The position numbers were made by a program, and so were the translations under genes. Below the pieces are notes generated by a model, which was not told where the DNA came from, ran no database searches, and worked only from the letters and a program-made list of their open reading frames with translations. A stretch of 64,000 nucleotides of DNA from Lepisosteus oculatus (lineage: Eukaryota; Chordata; Actinopteri; Semionotiformes; Lepisosteidae), in NCBI RefSeq assembly GCF_040954835.1, contig NC_090705.1, forward strand, positions 17,124,436 through 17,188,435. Direction: 5' to 3'. Below, in pieces: positions 36,301-48,780 of the stretch (position 1 is its first letter; every line of letters begins with the position of its first letter).

Positions 36301-39300
36301 GCGATACAGAGGGAGAGGTACAGTAGATTACATCAATGTGCTGAAAAATGACGTTGAGTTTCTGCCTCATGCAGTTGCTTACAGTGAGAAGGGATGTCAA
36401 GTCTATATAGGGTGTATTTTCCCTGAACTTGATGATCACTCAGAGTCAACAGAGATTATAAAAAAAGCAAACAGCTGTTATTTTATGACTAAGCAGCTGA
36501 CTATTTTATGACTAAGCAGCTACATCTGAAGGAAGGGTTTCATAACTCCCAGTTATTCATTCATCTGTTCATGCAAAACATGCTTTGTTAGTTTCAGTGA
36601 ATGTGGCTGAGTGAAATGGCCTAAAATGAGGTTAGCTAGTCGAGATTTACAGGGTGCACAAATATTGATTATACTGAAGTTAATCCAGAAATGAAAAGGG
36701 ACAACATTTCAGGGATTAAAAGAGTGTTTTGTTATTAATGCCACAGGGAGCTCTGGAACTGTAACCCTTTGAAGACCTTTGAAGTGTTTAACCATTTGCC
36801 ATTAGGCGTAGATAGCGTTGACCACTTGCTTCCTTTGGTTTCTGTGGTCTTCCAGAGAGGGACGTCTGCTTTGTTTCACCATTGAGGTGCTTGTTTTCAG
36901 GAAGAAAAAAAGCGCAAACGAGAGAAGGAGGTCTGCGACACGGAGGGAGAGGTGGACGACTTTGATCCTGGGGTGAAGGTGGAGGTGGAGCACCAGGCAG
37001 ACAGGCCTGTCCGAGCGTGCAGGACTCAGCAGGGTAGGCAGGATGAACAGTGGCTCAGTGCTACAGGTCAATAGGTTATTAGCTCAAGAGTCTTCATGTT
37101 ATATTTTATTATTAATTGCTTATTATGAATCAACTTAGCTACAGCTGTGATGGGTGCATACTGTAGTTCACTTTTAGCCTCTATAAATAAAGTGCCTTCT
37201 GAATAACGTATTGAACAGTGGTGAGAGGGAATGGGCTACATTCTGATAGGATAACATTGAGCCCAACCCTGCCTATTCATATGCCTCCTTCCACAGGTGA
37301 GGTGAGTGACATGAACTAATTTTAAGTTGCAAAACAGTTTTTCTTCTAATTTGAGAGTGTTTTCAAAACAATATTTTTTTTTTTTACTGAAACAAAAGCC
37401 ACTGCAGCACATAAGTGATGCTTTCCAGGGCATGTTTGGGATTTTTGGACTCACCCAGCCTGTTACATTGTCCAGCTCTGTCTGTTAATAATGAGGGCCC
37501 ATTAATCAACGGAAGAGCTCCTTATGTTATGCTGTTAGGATAGTGTGCTGTGGTGAGGACTCTCTGCAGCACCGTGACAGAGAATGTATATAAAAATAAG
37601 AAAACAGTGGTTATATATTCAATTATACAGCCAGCACTTGCTCAAATTATAATTAACTGCGTGTTTTAAATTAGCATTTCTACTTCCGTTCTGCTTGTTG
37701 TGTGTTTCTGTAGAAAACGAGTGCACGCCTCGACAGCAGCTGCTGGAGCACTTCCTGCGTCAGCTCCAGAGGTAAACTACTGAACATTTTCCTTCGTCAG
37801 GTTGCCAGAGAGGTTTTACATTTATACTGTAGTACTGTGATGGTTTTACTGTGGTTTCAGCACCCCTTCACTGTGCTTTGCTACATGGTTGGAGCATTTA
37901 TGTATACCAGGTGCCTTTTGTGTTGCATTATGCATAAATGTTTGTTGTTCTGGTAAATACGCTAATTGTTTTTAAAAACATGGGAACAGTATTTATTCCA
38001 TTCATGTAAAAATGTTTCAGGTTTAATTTTGCAAAACATTTGGCAAGAGCCAACACAGGGAACAGCAACAACAGAAATGGAATGAATATTCCAACCCAAG
38101 CACTTTGATTCAAACTGGAACAATGGGAAATGGGCTCAGTGTTTGTAGTTCATTTTATTTGCTGTGTGGTTTGACGTATACTTAGTTTTTTGTTTGCCAT
38201 TCTTTAGGAAAGATCCTCATGGGTTCTTTGCCTTCCCGGTCACAGACGCTATTGCCCCTGGCTATTCAATGATCATTAAGCATCCCATGGATTTCAGCAC
38301 AATGAAGTACAAGATCACAACCAATGAGTATAAAACAGTTACAGAATTTAAGGTAAATAAAATCTCAGGGAGCTGCACAGGAATAATGTCAAAGGGAAAT
38401 CTGGCTGTCTAAACTTGACTGTGAAGCAGGGTTGATGGATTTCTGTAATATACTTCTGCAGTAGTAGGAACTCTGCAGCTGAAATGAAAGAATATTGACA
38501 GCTCCGGCTTTGTATTCACCTCACATTTCAAGTAAAAAGCCTGGGTGAAATATTGGGTTTCACATTTAGAAAGTGAGAAAGCGAGAAAGTTGTTTATTCT
38601 GAGCTTTGTGTCATCACCTGTTTTAAGTTTGGATATTACAACGTTTTTCCCAGTCTTTTCACCTGCCTTCTGTTCTCATTCTTAATTAATTTTATTGAAC
38701 TGTTAATAGTTTCAGCTTTTAAATAGCAGGATGGGTTAAAGTACGCATCCTGTTCAAGACGCTGAGTTTCAGAACTCCTATTAGTAGAACCACTGTTTAA
38801 ATGAGTAGGGAGACTTTAATGCAGCCTATATATAAAGTTTATTTTGGAGGTGTTTGATATTGTCATTCTCACCTCTTTTTGTACATCATTATTCAGTAAG
38901 CTGTTTGAGGAGTTTAGAAAAATTGGAAAACAACTTTCAACTCAAACATTTCTTGGAAATAATGCACCGAAGATAGATGTATACATAAGACCTAAGTGCA
39001 GAAAAACTTGAAACTGAAGCAGCTGATTAAAAAAAAATGTGCTGAAAACGAAACTAGATGAGACAGTGGTATACCAGGATCAAGACTGGTAAACACTGCA
39101 CTATGAGAATGAAGTCTTTGCAGGTGAGATCTGCAATGAGTGTAGGGGCTTGGGTGTTTTCAGCAACATTGTTATGTAATTCAATCCTTGTGTCAAAGCT
39201 TTCTGTTTCTGCTGTCATGATGTTTGTATTGCCCTTTCACATTTTTTCCCCATCCTTCCTTTTCTGTTTCCAGGCTGATTTCAAACTGATGTGCGAAAAT

Positions 39301-42300
39301 GCAATGGTGTACAACCGACCAGAAACGGTGTATTACAAAGCAGCAAAGAAGTTGCTTCATACGGGATTTAAGATGATGAGCAAAGTAAGGGATCTCCTGT
39401 GTGAAAGTGAAAAAAGCCTCCTGCACCGCATTCTCCATCATTTCTTCATGTTTCCATCTTTGCACAGATTAGCTATTGAGCACCTACCTCACTCTCTTTG
39501 CTTGTCACTTACTTTCTGTGACGGTCTTCAGCTTCTTGTAGTCTTTTAGATGTTGCCAACACTCTCGTCTTTCCATCTGAGGAACAACCCTTTTCAAGGC
39601 AGTTGATTCCTGGCCTTTCAACAAGTTGAGCATGTTTTCATTTTGCATGGCATTTTGTCATTTGTGACGCTGGGATCTCCAGTTCAGTGTGGCACCATAT
39701 CCATTTCATTCCATGGTCACAGCATCCAGCTACTGGGAGAAGTAAAGCCCCTTCGGTTTTGTTATTTCTGCTTCTAGGAGCGGCTTTTAGCTTTGAAGCG
39801 CAGCATGTCGTTCATGCAGGACATGGATTTTTCTCAGCAGGCTGCGATTTTAGGAGATGAAGACATAACGACAGAAGAGCCCGTGCTTGAGGTCATCCCT
39901 GTTGTTGTTGAATCGACAAAGAAATCAAAGAAACCTGTGAAAGACATGAAAGATGGCATAAGGTATATGAACCGTAATCCTGTTGGTGAAGCGCAGATGT
40001 TTCACTTTTGAAATACAGTTCGGAAGTGTGCACCCTTAAATTCCCTGCACTTTGGAATCCTCCTTGTTATCATGTTTCCCTCCCCACAGTTTTCTAATTG
40101 TAAAATCTCCTAAAGAAATCACACTAAATTCCCGTTCTACAGCATCGGATCTTATACCCTAGCAAACCCTGGTGAGATTTTGAATAGGACATTTTAATCT
40201 TAGGTTTTGCAGGTACTTGCATTCATCTGCCAGTAGATGGTAGTGTTTTACACCACCTAGAGGATCCCAGTCAAGAAAGTTATTTGGACCAATCCTTGTA
40301 AATTTTTCATTGTTTAATTTTTTCTCTTATAACAGCTACAATGTTATGTTCATTTGATGCTTTTTTAAATTTTGGTGTTAGAACAGTAATTTAATAATAG
40401 TGCTGAAAAAGACTTTTTCACATTTGAGATGGGAGCATCTGTGTAACCTTTCAGCTCCTTACTGTTTTAATTTCTCCGTTACTGGTGTCACTAGTGCGCT
40501 TTCGCTGTCAGCTAAGCATAAGATTTCTTTTGCCTCAAAATAATGACTTGACTTTCAAGGATCAGGATTTCAAAAGTCAGGCCAATTCGCAAGCAGCCAG
40601 ACGTTAACAGGCCATGACTGTTGTTGGTTCCTAGTTATTTCTATGAACCTGAAGGCAATGCGTGCAGTTTGACAGACAGCACAGCTGAAGAGCACGTCCT
40701 GGCCTTAGTGGAACATGCAGCTGACGAAGCCCGAGACCGAATCAGCAGATACATGCCTCATTCCAAGGTACAGTCCACACCCACACAGGGCAGGAGGAGC
40801 CTGCTATTCCTATATTTACAGTGGATTAGACATCTGGTGAATTGCTGTAATGTTTTGTTAATTCCATAAGATTTGTTATTTAAACAATTAAATGTTTACT
40901 GTTCTAAAAACATAAAGATTTCTCTCTTGGGAGTTCTTGGGGCTGCCAGTGTTGCAATGTCTGTGTTGCCGTGCACTGTGGAAACTGTTCTATTTATTGA
41001 GTTTTTGTTTGTGAAGGTAATTTGCTAAGAATTAGAAGAGGTTTAGCACTTTCACTTGCAGTTTCTTGTTTAATAAGGGAGAGCTGTCAGGCCCCTGTCT
41101 GTCAGACATGGGCAGGGTGGGGTTTGGATTTCAGAAGAAATTAGCCTCTCCTGCAGTAGAGCTGGATTTCACAGCAGTTTGGTAAATGACTGTAAATGGG
41201 ATCTTTTTGTTACCTATATATATATATAAAAAAAGTGTAATTGATTTTTGAAAAGCAAGTTTGATATCATAGCCTGGGAACCTGTCACTGGTGACATTTA
41301 GTATGATTTAAGAGGAAGTAAAGAACAATGCAACAATTTTCAAAGCTTTCAGATACAGTGTGTTAAAATTCATTTTTTCTATTGTTTTGTAAAACTTTTT
41401 TGTAGATCTATTATAACTGTCTGAAATTGTTTGATCACAGCCAAAACACCTATGCATACATACATTGTTTTTTTTCTCTTAAAACATCTGATACCACTGA
41501 AATGTCTGCCCTTCTTTTAATTTTCAAGTAAGCATGAGTTACATACCCAGTCCTCTTAAAATTAAATGTTTTCAAAAACATTTTTTCCATACACTTATGT
41601 AATAGTCTTGACTTGCGTTTTGGAACTATTTGCCTAAATATAAGAAAAATCATACAATTATCCTTTATAGCAGAGGTGTTGCAGAAAATGCCCAAAAGGT
41701 CTTGGCAGTAAGTTTCCATGAGAGCGGGGTACTGGGTTTCTTCTTCCTTTAGTGTCGGTGGATGGCATGATCTTTCCTGTCCTTGTCTTTGTAGATGGGA
41801 TATCTGAGAAAGGAGGCTGAAGGCTCTCTTGTGTACACAGTAGTCAACCCTTCAGACACAGAAGCAGAAGGTGGGATTTTTAAGCTTAACATCATGATAA
41901 ACCTGTTTTTTATAAGGTTCAATAGGAACTTCTTCATATGACAAGATATACCAGTGGAAAATGTTGTAATCTCTTTGCACTGTATTTAACCACCATGCTT
42001 TTTACTTGAGCTTTTCTATCGTCTAATGTGGTTGCATTTATTGTCCTGAAGAAGCTGACCATGGTGTCAGTTGTCTGTTGCTTTCTTTGCAGAGGTAGTA
42101 GTGCAATGAAAGAACTTTGTTGTTTGCTCACGGTTACCACAGGTTTTGTTTCCTCTATCCATGTTGAAATGGTTAACCATTAGCCTTGTATTTAATTAAA
42201 ACTTCTTCACATTTTGTAGAGGAGGAAACGCATCCTGTGGATTTAAGTTCCTTATCGAACAAGCTCTTACCTGGTTTAACTACTTTGGGCTTCAAAGATG

Positions 42301-45300
42301 ATAGAAGACTCAAAGGTAGGCTGACAAAGGAAGAAAAGTTCTTGATTTTCGATCGTGTTCTATATCCAATGAGTCAGATTTTCAAAACCCTGTGTACTAT
42401 TAGGGCATGTTAAAGTGCTTTGTTTTAGCCTTACATTTGAGTGGCAATTGCACACACACAGAAATATATAAGTAGATGTATAGATTTCATAGATTTGTAA
42501 TCAAAGTAGTTGTGTAACAGACACAACAAAAGTAAAAGAAAGTGTAAGAAAATGCTAAGCAGATACCCTCTTTTGTTTGAATCTGCAGTATAGACACATT
42601 GTAATGATACTGACAATACATCTTAGATTTTAAAGGTCATGTTTTTGGTGAGAACTTTTAGAGCCTGGTTTAACAGTTTCACAGATCACATTTAAAATGT
42701 GATGCAGTAGGTCCCCAATTATTTATTTGCACATTTTATGAAAAATTTTATTAAGTTTCCATACAGATTAATATTATGTACATGAATACTAAATAGTTTC
42801 CTCAGGTTACCCTGTTCATCATGTATAAATTGCTGTGAACCCAGAGAAGCACACAAGCACCCTTCAGAAACTACTGAATGGCAATGGAGTCTAGAAACAG
42901 TCTAAAAACAAGGACATTTACCTGGGCAGCCTTTCATTTTTATGATTCTAACAGACAGCATGAAATATAGGTCATGCTTTGTGTACTTTGGATACATTTG
43001 TGATTATCTTTACATATTAAGAATACAACTTTTTTGTAGCTTAAGCTGGTTTTCAGTTCATTTCTGTATCCCTTTCTTTTTTTTTTAGTGACATACCTGA
43101 ACAGTGCTTATAACACCCAATCTTTGCAAAACAACACAGTCTTCCCAGACCTCAGACCAGATGAAATGGACCTTTTGTATTCTGTGTATGGGGATGATAC
43201 TGGTGTACAGTGCGCCTTGAGGTGAGCAGATAAGGGAGCTAGAATCCTTATTTACGTACAACTGTTTAGGTTTAAGCTCTGCAGTTAAGAATTTGTCAGT
43301 ATTCTAAAATATCAATGTTATTTTTGTAAGTATAGTAAAAGAATATCAAAATTCAGCATTTTACTTTGAACAGTAAGGGTTTTGTCTAGTCTTGTGAATT
43401 AAGGAAGGCAGAAGTTTTTAGTTCTTTGCAAGTCCACTAAAAGGCATAGTTGTCAGATGATTTATGTGTGGTATATTTAAAAAATACAGTAAGCCCAACA
43501 AACTATTTTAGACAAACTATTTAATCTGATATCAATGTTTTTGACTTGCTGCCTGTCAGTTTGAAATGCATTTAGTTTCAGTCCACCCAAATGTTATTAT
43601 CACGTTTTTTTAAAACATATTTGTACAGCGTCAGACTGAGCCCTCTCATTTTCTGGTTCCCAGGACGCGCTTGTAGCAAAAATGAAAGATTTGAATTAAC
43701 ATGTTTTTTTTGGTTCTGTTGTTGTTAGCCTTCAGGAGTTTGTAAAAGGTTGTGGCAGCTTTACAAAGAAGATAGTCGATGGCTTGCTGGATCAGATGAC
43801 TGGAGGTGACCATTCAAAAGCCATGTATCAAATCCGACAGGTAAAGGAATGTCAGCCAGGTCCATAACTACTGCCCTGAAACAACAGCCCCTGCTTTATA
43901 TCACCGTTAACTGTGCCTTCTCTTTCTGTAACTAGCCTTTTACTAATTTTAAGATGCAATTTTTTATTTTACAGAAACGAAACATTGCCATGAAACCTCC
44001 GGATGAGACCAAAACTAGTTTATGTGATATTCAGGTAACCTCATTTAGGATTGGACTGAGTTTCTCCAATAATAAGTGTTTGCAGATATTTTTCCCAAAA
44101 AATTTATGAGAAATTACCTATTGCAGATAGAAAAAAAACATTGCATATGAACTTGGTTCTTTTGTAGCCAGTACAGCCTAATTTCATCATCAGCCTAACT
44201 TTAATAATTAAATGTAATTACTTTTTCCAAGTTAGGAGAAGGAGGCAGCTTGTCTGGTGGTGAAAACAGCTCTGTTCTGGATTTTATGAAGTCCTACTCT
44301 GACATGTCCCTGGATATGTCGATGCTAAACAACATAGGTGAGTCACTTTTAAAAACCTCCTGTGTCCTTCAGCAAAACCCAGGCAGGGAGTGTCTTGAGA
44401 CTTGGATTGCCCAGAATAGGACCCACATCCAGTGACAGGCTGCAGTTAGGCCCTCCGGTGGCTTGGCCATTGAAGGTGATCACTCCCAGTGGGGGTTGAT
44501 CCCAGCTGCCCAGACGAGGCACGTTCGAGCTGTATCGCCACCGAGGCCCGGGACTCCCCAAGAGATAGCGCACAATTGGCCGATTGGCCTGGCTCGCCAC
44601 CAAGGCCGGAGGGTTGACATGGATCAACCTTGGTTTGTTTTGAATTTTAGCAACATAGCACCACAGGAACAAAATAGGGTTCTTTGAACTTTGTTCTGCC
44701 CTAACCTATACTTACAAATAATTTAGTACTGAACATTTGATTTTATGGATTTAGTAACGCTATTAAACAAACTAGTACATCTATGGCTATGTGAATTAGG
44801 GCCATGCTGCTTTAGTGTTTTTCTGTTGAAATATTTGATTCTGGACAGTGTGAGATTTGAAATTGAAGGAAGAGGCAGCTCATGTATAAGAGCAGGAGGC
44901 TCCTCTATCCTGAGATGAGATACACACTGTTCCTTCCTGTTTGCTGTTCATCAGGCAAAGCAGTGAAGAAGGAGCCAGAGCACGATGAGGGGCACCTGCA
45001 CTTCGATGAGACAGCCAAGCTGCTGCAGGACCTCCACGAGGCACAGAACGACAGGGTGGGCTCTCGGCCCTCCTCCAATCTCAGCTCGCTGTCCAACACC
45101 TCTGAGCGGGAGCAGCATCATCTAGGTAAGGGATACACATACTATTAAAGCAACAGGAAAGGAGGTGTTTCACTAGATGCTGTGGTGAAAGCAATTTGTA
45201 CCTTCGAAAATCACGCAGCTGTGACCTCGGACCCAGTGCCCTCCCATCGTAGATCAGCTGTAGGTACAACAGGTGATGTTGAGGGTTGGTATTATCTAGG

Positions 45301-45889
45301 GAATTTTACCTCATGTGAAAAGTACATTGGGAAAATACAGTTCTCCCAGATTACAGTCATTGACACGGAAGGTGGGCGAGACACGCAGTACAGTACTTGA
45401 TGGTAATTGGTGTAAAAGGTGTTTTTTCCAAGCATTAGGAAAACAATACATGTGTGTTAACCTTTTATTCTTTTTTCCTTCCTACAGTGTTTTAGTTAAT
45501 TGAATAGCCACCGCCTACATAATATGATTGAACTGCATTTATAATGTAATCCAGATGTGGATACTTTAATGTGTGTTTCAATAGCTTTGCTCCTGGTTTA
45601 AGTAAATCTCAACATTTCTCACTTGCCTGCAAACAAGGTCCCAGAGCTGCAGAAGGACATATATTCTTTGTGAAAAATATAATATTGTTAGTTTTTTGTA
45701 ACATTATTTGCACAACAACCAGGAATAAGCTTATGTCGCGGATTGGTGACTGCTAACAGTGTCTGAATATTGTTTCCTTCTTAACCAGGGAGCCCAACTC
45801 ATCTGGGTGTTGGAGACCAGCCTGAAATGGTCCATGATCCTTATGAATTCCTGCAGTCTCCAGAGCCTGGCTCCACTGCCAACAGCTGA
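33396..45889 (+). CDS. BRD9: BRD9, bromodomain subunit of ncBAF, complete
   Basis: BRD9 reads acetyl-lysine and scaffolds the non-canonical BAF remodeller with GLTSCR1 and SMARCD1. Exons: 33396-33444, 34875-35095, 36267-36317 (duplicate, optional), 36901-37033, 37714-37771, 38208-38352, 39274-39384, 39778-39962, 40635-40767, 41795-41870, 42220-42315, 43089-43221, 43729-43840, 43975-44034, 44232-44337, 44955-45125, 45789-45889. All phases join: 629 residues without the duplicate exon, 646 with it. The N-terminus MGKKHKKHKSEW and a poly-lysine tract (K8-type, exon 2) are basic. The bromodomain spans about 150-240 (KDPHGFFAFPVTDAIAPGY, YSMIIKHPMDF, NAMVYNRPETVYY). The acetyl-lysine Asn and gatekeeper Tyr fall at N216 and Y222 without the duplicate, the human numbering as I recall it. 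A DUF3512 region follows, and the end DPYEFLQSPEP is conserved. Confidence 0.96.
34450..34665 (+). mobile_element. LINE 3' fragment in BRD9 intron 1
   Basis: The words attctttacacaaaggattgtg, tgccatgttgttggagccca, agagaaatgattggatgaga and ttatgttctta follow the order of the 6.23 kb fragment. It is a 5'-truncated, frame-broken CR1/L2-like ORF2 tail. Confidence 0.65.
35646..35714 (+). repeat. 8-bp tandem array in BRD9 intron 2
   Basis: About 8.6 units: three CTGACTTC followed by five CTGACTTA and a partial unit. There are no interruptions. Confidence 0.95.
36267..36317 (+). other. BRD9: Duplicated BRD9 exon (17 codons), cassette candidate
   Basis: It encodes EEKKKKREREQCDTEGE; the following exon begins EEKKRKREKEVCDTEGE. 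The nucleotide match is 40 of 51 and the amino-acid match 14 of 17. Several changes are silent (GAG/GAA, AAG/AAA, GAT/GAC, ACA/ACG). The acceptor (tttttttttcag) and donor (GAG|gtacag) are both usable. The donor arose where the next copy reads GAG GTG. It is phase 0 at both ends, so inclusion adds exactly 17 residues. Confidence 0.7.
44345..44645. repeat. GC-rich insert in BRD9 intron 15, probable repeat
   Basis: A sharply GC- and CpG-richer block (cgccaccgaggcccgggact and tggctcgccaccaaggccgg, the latter two partly repeating each other) inside an AT-rich intron. The segment gcgcacaattggccgattgg recalls the tail of fish SINEs that read gcacaattggcc. The family was not identified. Confidence 0.4.
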
Positions 45890-46054
45890 AAGGAAAAGGA
45901 TGAATGGGAATTTCAAATGTTAAAATTCTGTAGATTTGTAGTATATACTTCTGTACATGTTGACTATGTTGAAACAAAAAAATAGCCCATGTAGTGTACC
46001 AGCTTGTTTGAACTATTGGTTGTGATTGTACAAATTCGTGTGTCTCTTTCAATT

Positions 46055-46060
46055 ATTAAA
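46055..46060 (+). terminator. BRD9: BRD9 polyadenylation signal
   Basis: ATTAAA lies about 165 bases after the TGA and is followed by T/GT-rich sequence (gtttttatactgtatattgtc). It is the first plausible signal after the stop. Confidence 0.6.
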
Positions 46061-46939
46061 TGTTGACCGAAGGTTTTTATACTGTATATTGTCTCTTTGC
46101 TACATTTTGTCTGTAAATATTCTTGCTTAAAAAGTTCATTTACACCTTTACCCCTTTACAAGCAAATATCATCATGGTACATCTTACATGTAAAAAGTGT
46201 TATTTTTCTCATTACATTCCATTTTTTTTAGTATCTCCACTAGTTTTTAAATGACATCAGAAATTGGATATTGGTTGGATATTGAATACCTAGTTTTGTG
46301 TACTGTATTCTATCTATGCAGTTGAGAGATGATAGCCTTAATTATGTAAATTCACTGTAAGTCTTAAATTATTTCATCTTTATTGCACAGGTGCTGTGTA
46401 TGTACTTTCCGTGGGAACCTCAGAGCAATGTGATTGAACAGTTCCCTCTGCAAAACTTATTTAGCCTTGGTTTCAGATTACATGGATCAAAAAAGTCTAG
46501 CTAATTTATTTTTGAAGCCAGTTCAAGTCAATTTTATGTCTAGTTATTAAGTTCTCTGTGTTCTGCCTTGGTAAACCTGTCGGGGCTGTCGATATTCTGA
46601 ACTTCCACAGATGTCTGAGACAAAACCAAGTTTCTAAGGAGCTTGTTAATATGAATTTAATTTGTAATTTGGAGAAGCCAATATACAGGGTTAGTCAAAA
46701 TATTGTTGACAAGTAGAAATGGCAATTATGTTACTTAAGTTTTGTTTTCTCCTCCACAGATGGCGAAGGAAACTGTTAGAAACTTTTGATATTAAATAAC
46801 ATGAATGGTTATTTGCAATGGCAGTCTGATTCCCTTCTCTTTCATCACAGAACTGTGTTAAGCACACTGTGCAAACTTCACAGTATAATTCACTTAGTTC
46901 ATTGATTTCCATCACACTATTAGCAAGCACCCCTCCCCT
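46061..46939. other. Spacer downstream of BRD9
   Basis: AT-rich sequence with no recognised gene or repeat. Part may belong to a longer alternative BRD9 3' UTR. Confidence 0.35.
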
Positions 46940-47360
46940 TCACCATACAAGATCTTATTACGGACTTTCAAGGCTGTAAACAATCTTCCTCCATTGCACA
47001 TCTCTGAACTCCTACATGTTTACCCTCCTCCCTGTAGGCTCTGTTCAGCTAAGGCTGATCCACTTCTCACTGTCCTCAGGATATTTGGTGACTGTGCCTT
47101 CTCTTTTGCTGTGCCAGTGTTGTGGAATTACCTTCCTCAGACTTTGCAAGTGACACCTTCTTTAACTCTCTTCAAATCTAAACTTAAAACTTACCTTTTT
47201 ACCAAGGTCTACATCTGATTACCTACAGCCAATTTGTAAAAACCTGTACGCTCTTTTTTTATTTACTTTTATTGTATTTTTCATGTCATTTCTTTATTCA
47301 TGATGTACAGTGTTGTTGGGTTTGGAAAGGTGTTTTATAAATAAAAGTTATTATTAGTTT
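46940..47360 (+). mobile_element. L2-type LINE 3' end
   Basis: The open frame at 46994-47218 reads AVPVLWNYLPQTL, then SLTLFKSKLKTYLF, the carboxy end of L2/CR1 ORF2 proteins. It is followed by an L2-style tail, ttggaaaggtgttttataaataaaagttattatta. Truncated on the 5' side. Confidence 0.8.
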
Positions 47361-48780
47361 TCCAATACCATCTTGTGTGTAAACTCCAGAGATTTCTCAA
47401 TATTGAAAAACAATGACCAAAACCACACTTGATGAGATTTGCATTGATACCTATTTCCCCCACTCGCGTGCTTAAACTCCATCACAGCTTTCCTGCTGCA
47501 ATCAGCCCAAAGTGCACCCTAGAAGATCTGGTTTCAGTGATCAGAGGAAGTACAGACCCTTTGGAAAGTGTCACATTTCATCATCATGAGGAACAGCCAT
47601 GTCCCCTTTACCTGCTAATACTGTAAGTGTAAAAAGTTAAAACTGTGGTACACTTGATAAACAGAACAATTCAAGTTCCCTAAGAAACCCTCCCCTATGC
47701 CTGAAGCACCTGTAAAACATAATAGATGTCCACAGCTATTCAGTGCTTTAAAGTTGGGGGAAAATTTAGGGAACAATAGGAATAAACATTTAGGCTTCAA
47801 CAACAACATGGTTCCCAAAACTATTTTTGCTATTGACATGTTTATTGCTGAATGAATACATTACTGATACAGCAAACAGTGCTGCTCACAACTATAATTC
47901 TGACAAGTTTCTTTTTCTTGATCCTAATAGGTAGACGGTGAGTTGAAGCTTAACCAAACAGGCACAGGGTATCTCTAGTCACTCACACATATGCAACAGG
48001 GAATTCAGAGACAATGCTAACTAACATTGTCAGCATGTCTGTTAGCCTGGAGCTCATGTTCATTTTAAAGTTTTATCTTTAAGGAAGAAATTAGGAATTT
48101 TGGACATTGAAAATATTTTTCCATTATGAAAACAGAGAGCGGTACTCATTTTGACCTCCAAAGCAATAACAATTGTCTCTTTAACTATGAAAATTATAAG
48201 GCACAATGAACTGTTACCAATTCATTTGGCTAATGCTTTTATTGAAATATCTATTTGTACCCTTTTACACAGATGGGCTTTTTACTAAACTAGTAACTAG
48301 AACAGTCTGAATAAAGGTACATCAGGATTTGTGCACACCACATGACTGTCCATATATAATTCCAGAGTCCTAACAACTGTTTTATAAACCTGCCTACGTT
48401 TGTAAACCAGTTCGTTTTCCAGCTCTTTTTAAGGCACCGACAGTCACCCGAAGAGCTCGGTGATGTGTTGCTGAAGTGACTCTTCCCTTTCTCTTAACTA
48501 ATACGTACGATGAAGAGTTCATATTTCACTTCAGGTTCGACTGTTAATTTCTGTAGGATATTCCAGTTCTCCACCCAGGTACTAATAAAATAATAAATTC
48601 AAAAATATTTTTGCCAAAAACTAAATAGAAAGGTAATTTTAAAATGAACTCATGAATTTAAAAAAAGTTTGCATTGGTAATTAAATTTTACATTTAATAT
48701 TGGCAGCTATAACGTGTCACATAAATGACACAACAGTACATGAAGAATTCAGAATCAAGGTAAACATCTTTTAACCACAT
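47361..48780. other. Spacer, no gene recognised
   Basis: No exon or repeat recognised in this stretch between the L2 relic and the possible ZDHHC11 promoter. Confidence 0.35.

Noticed and set aside
47338-47345. AATAAAAG as a distal BRD9 polyadenylation signal
   Set aside because: It is part of the L2 tail. The ATTAAA at 46055 is nearer and in a better context.
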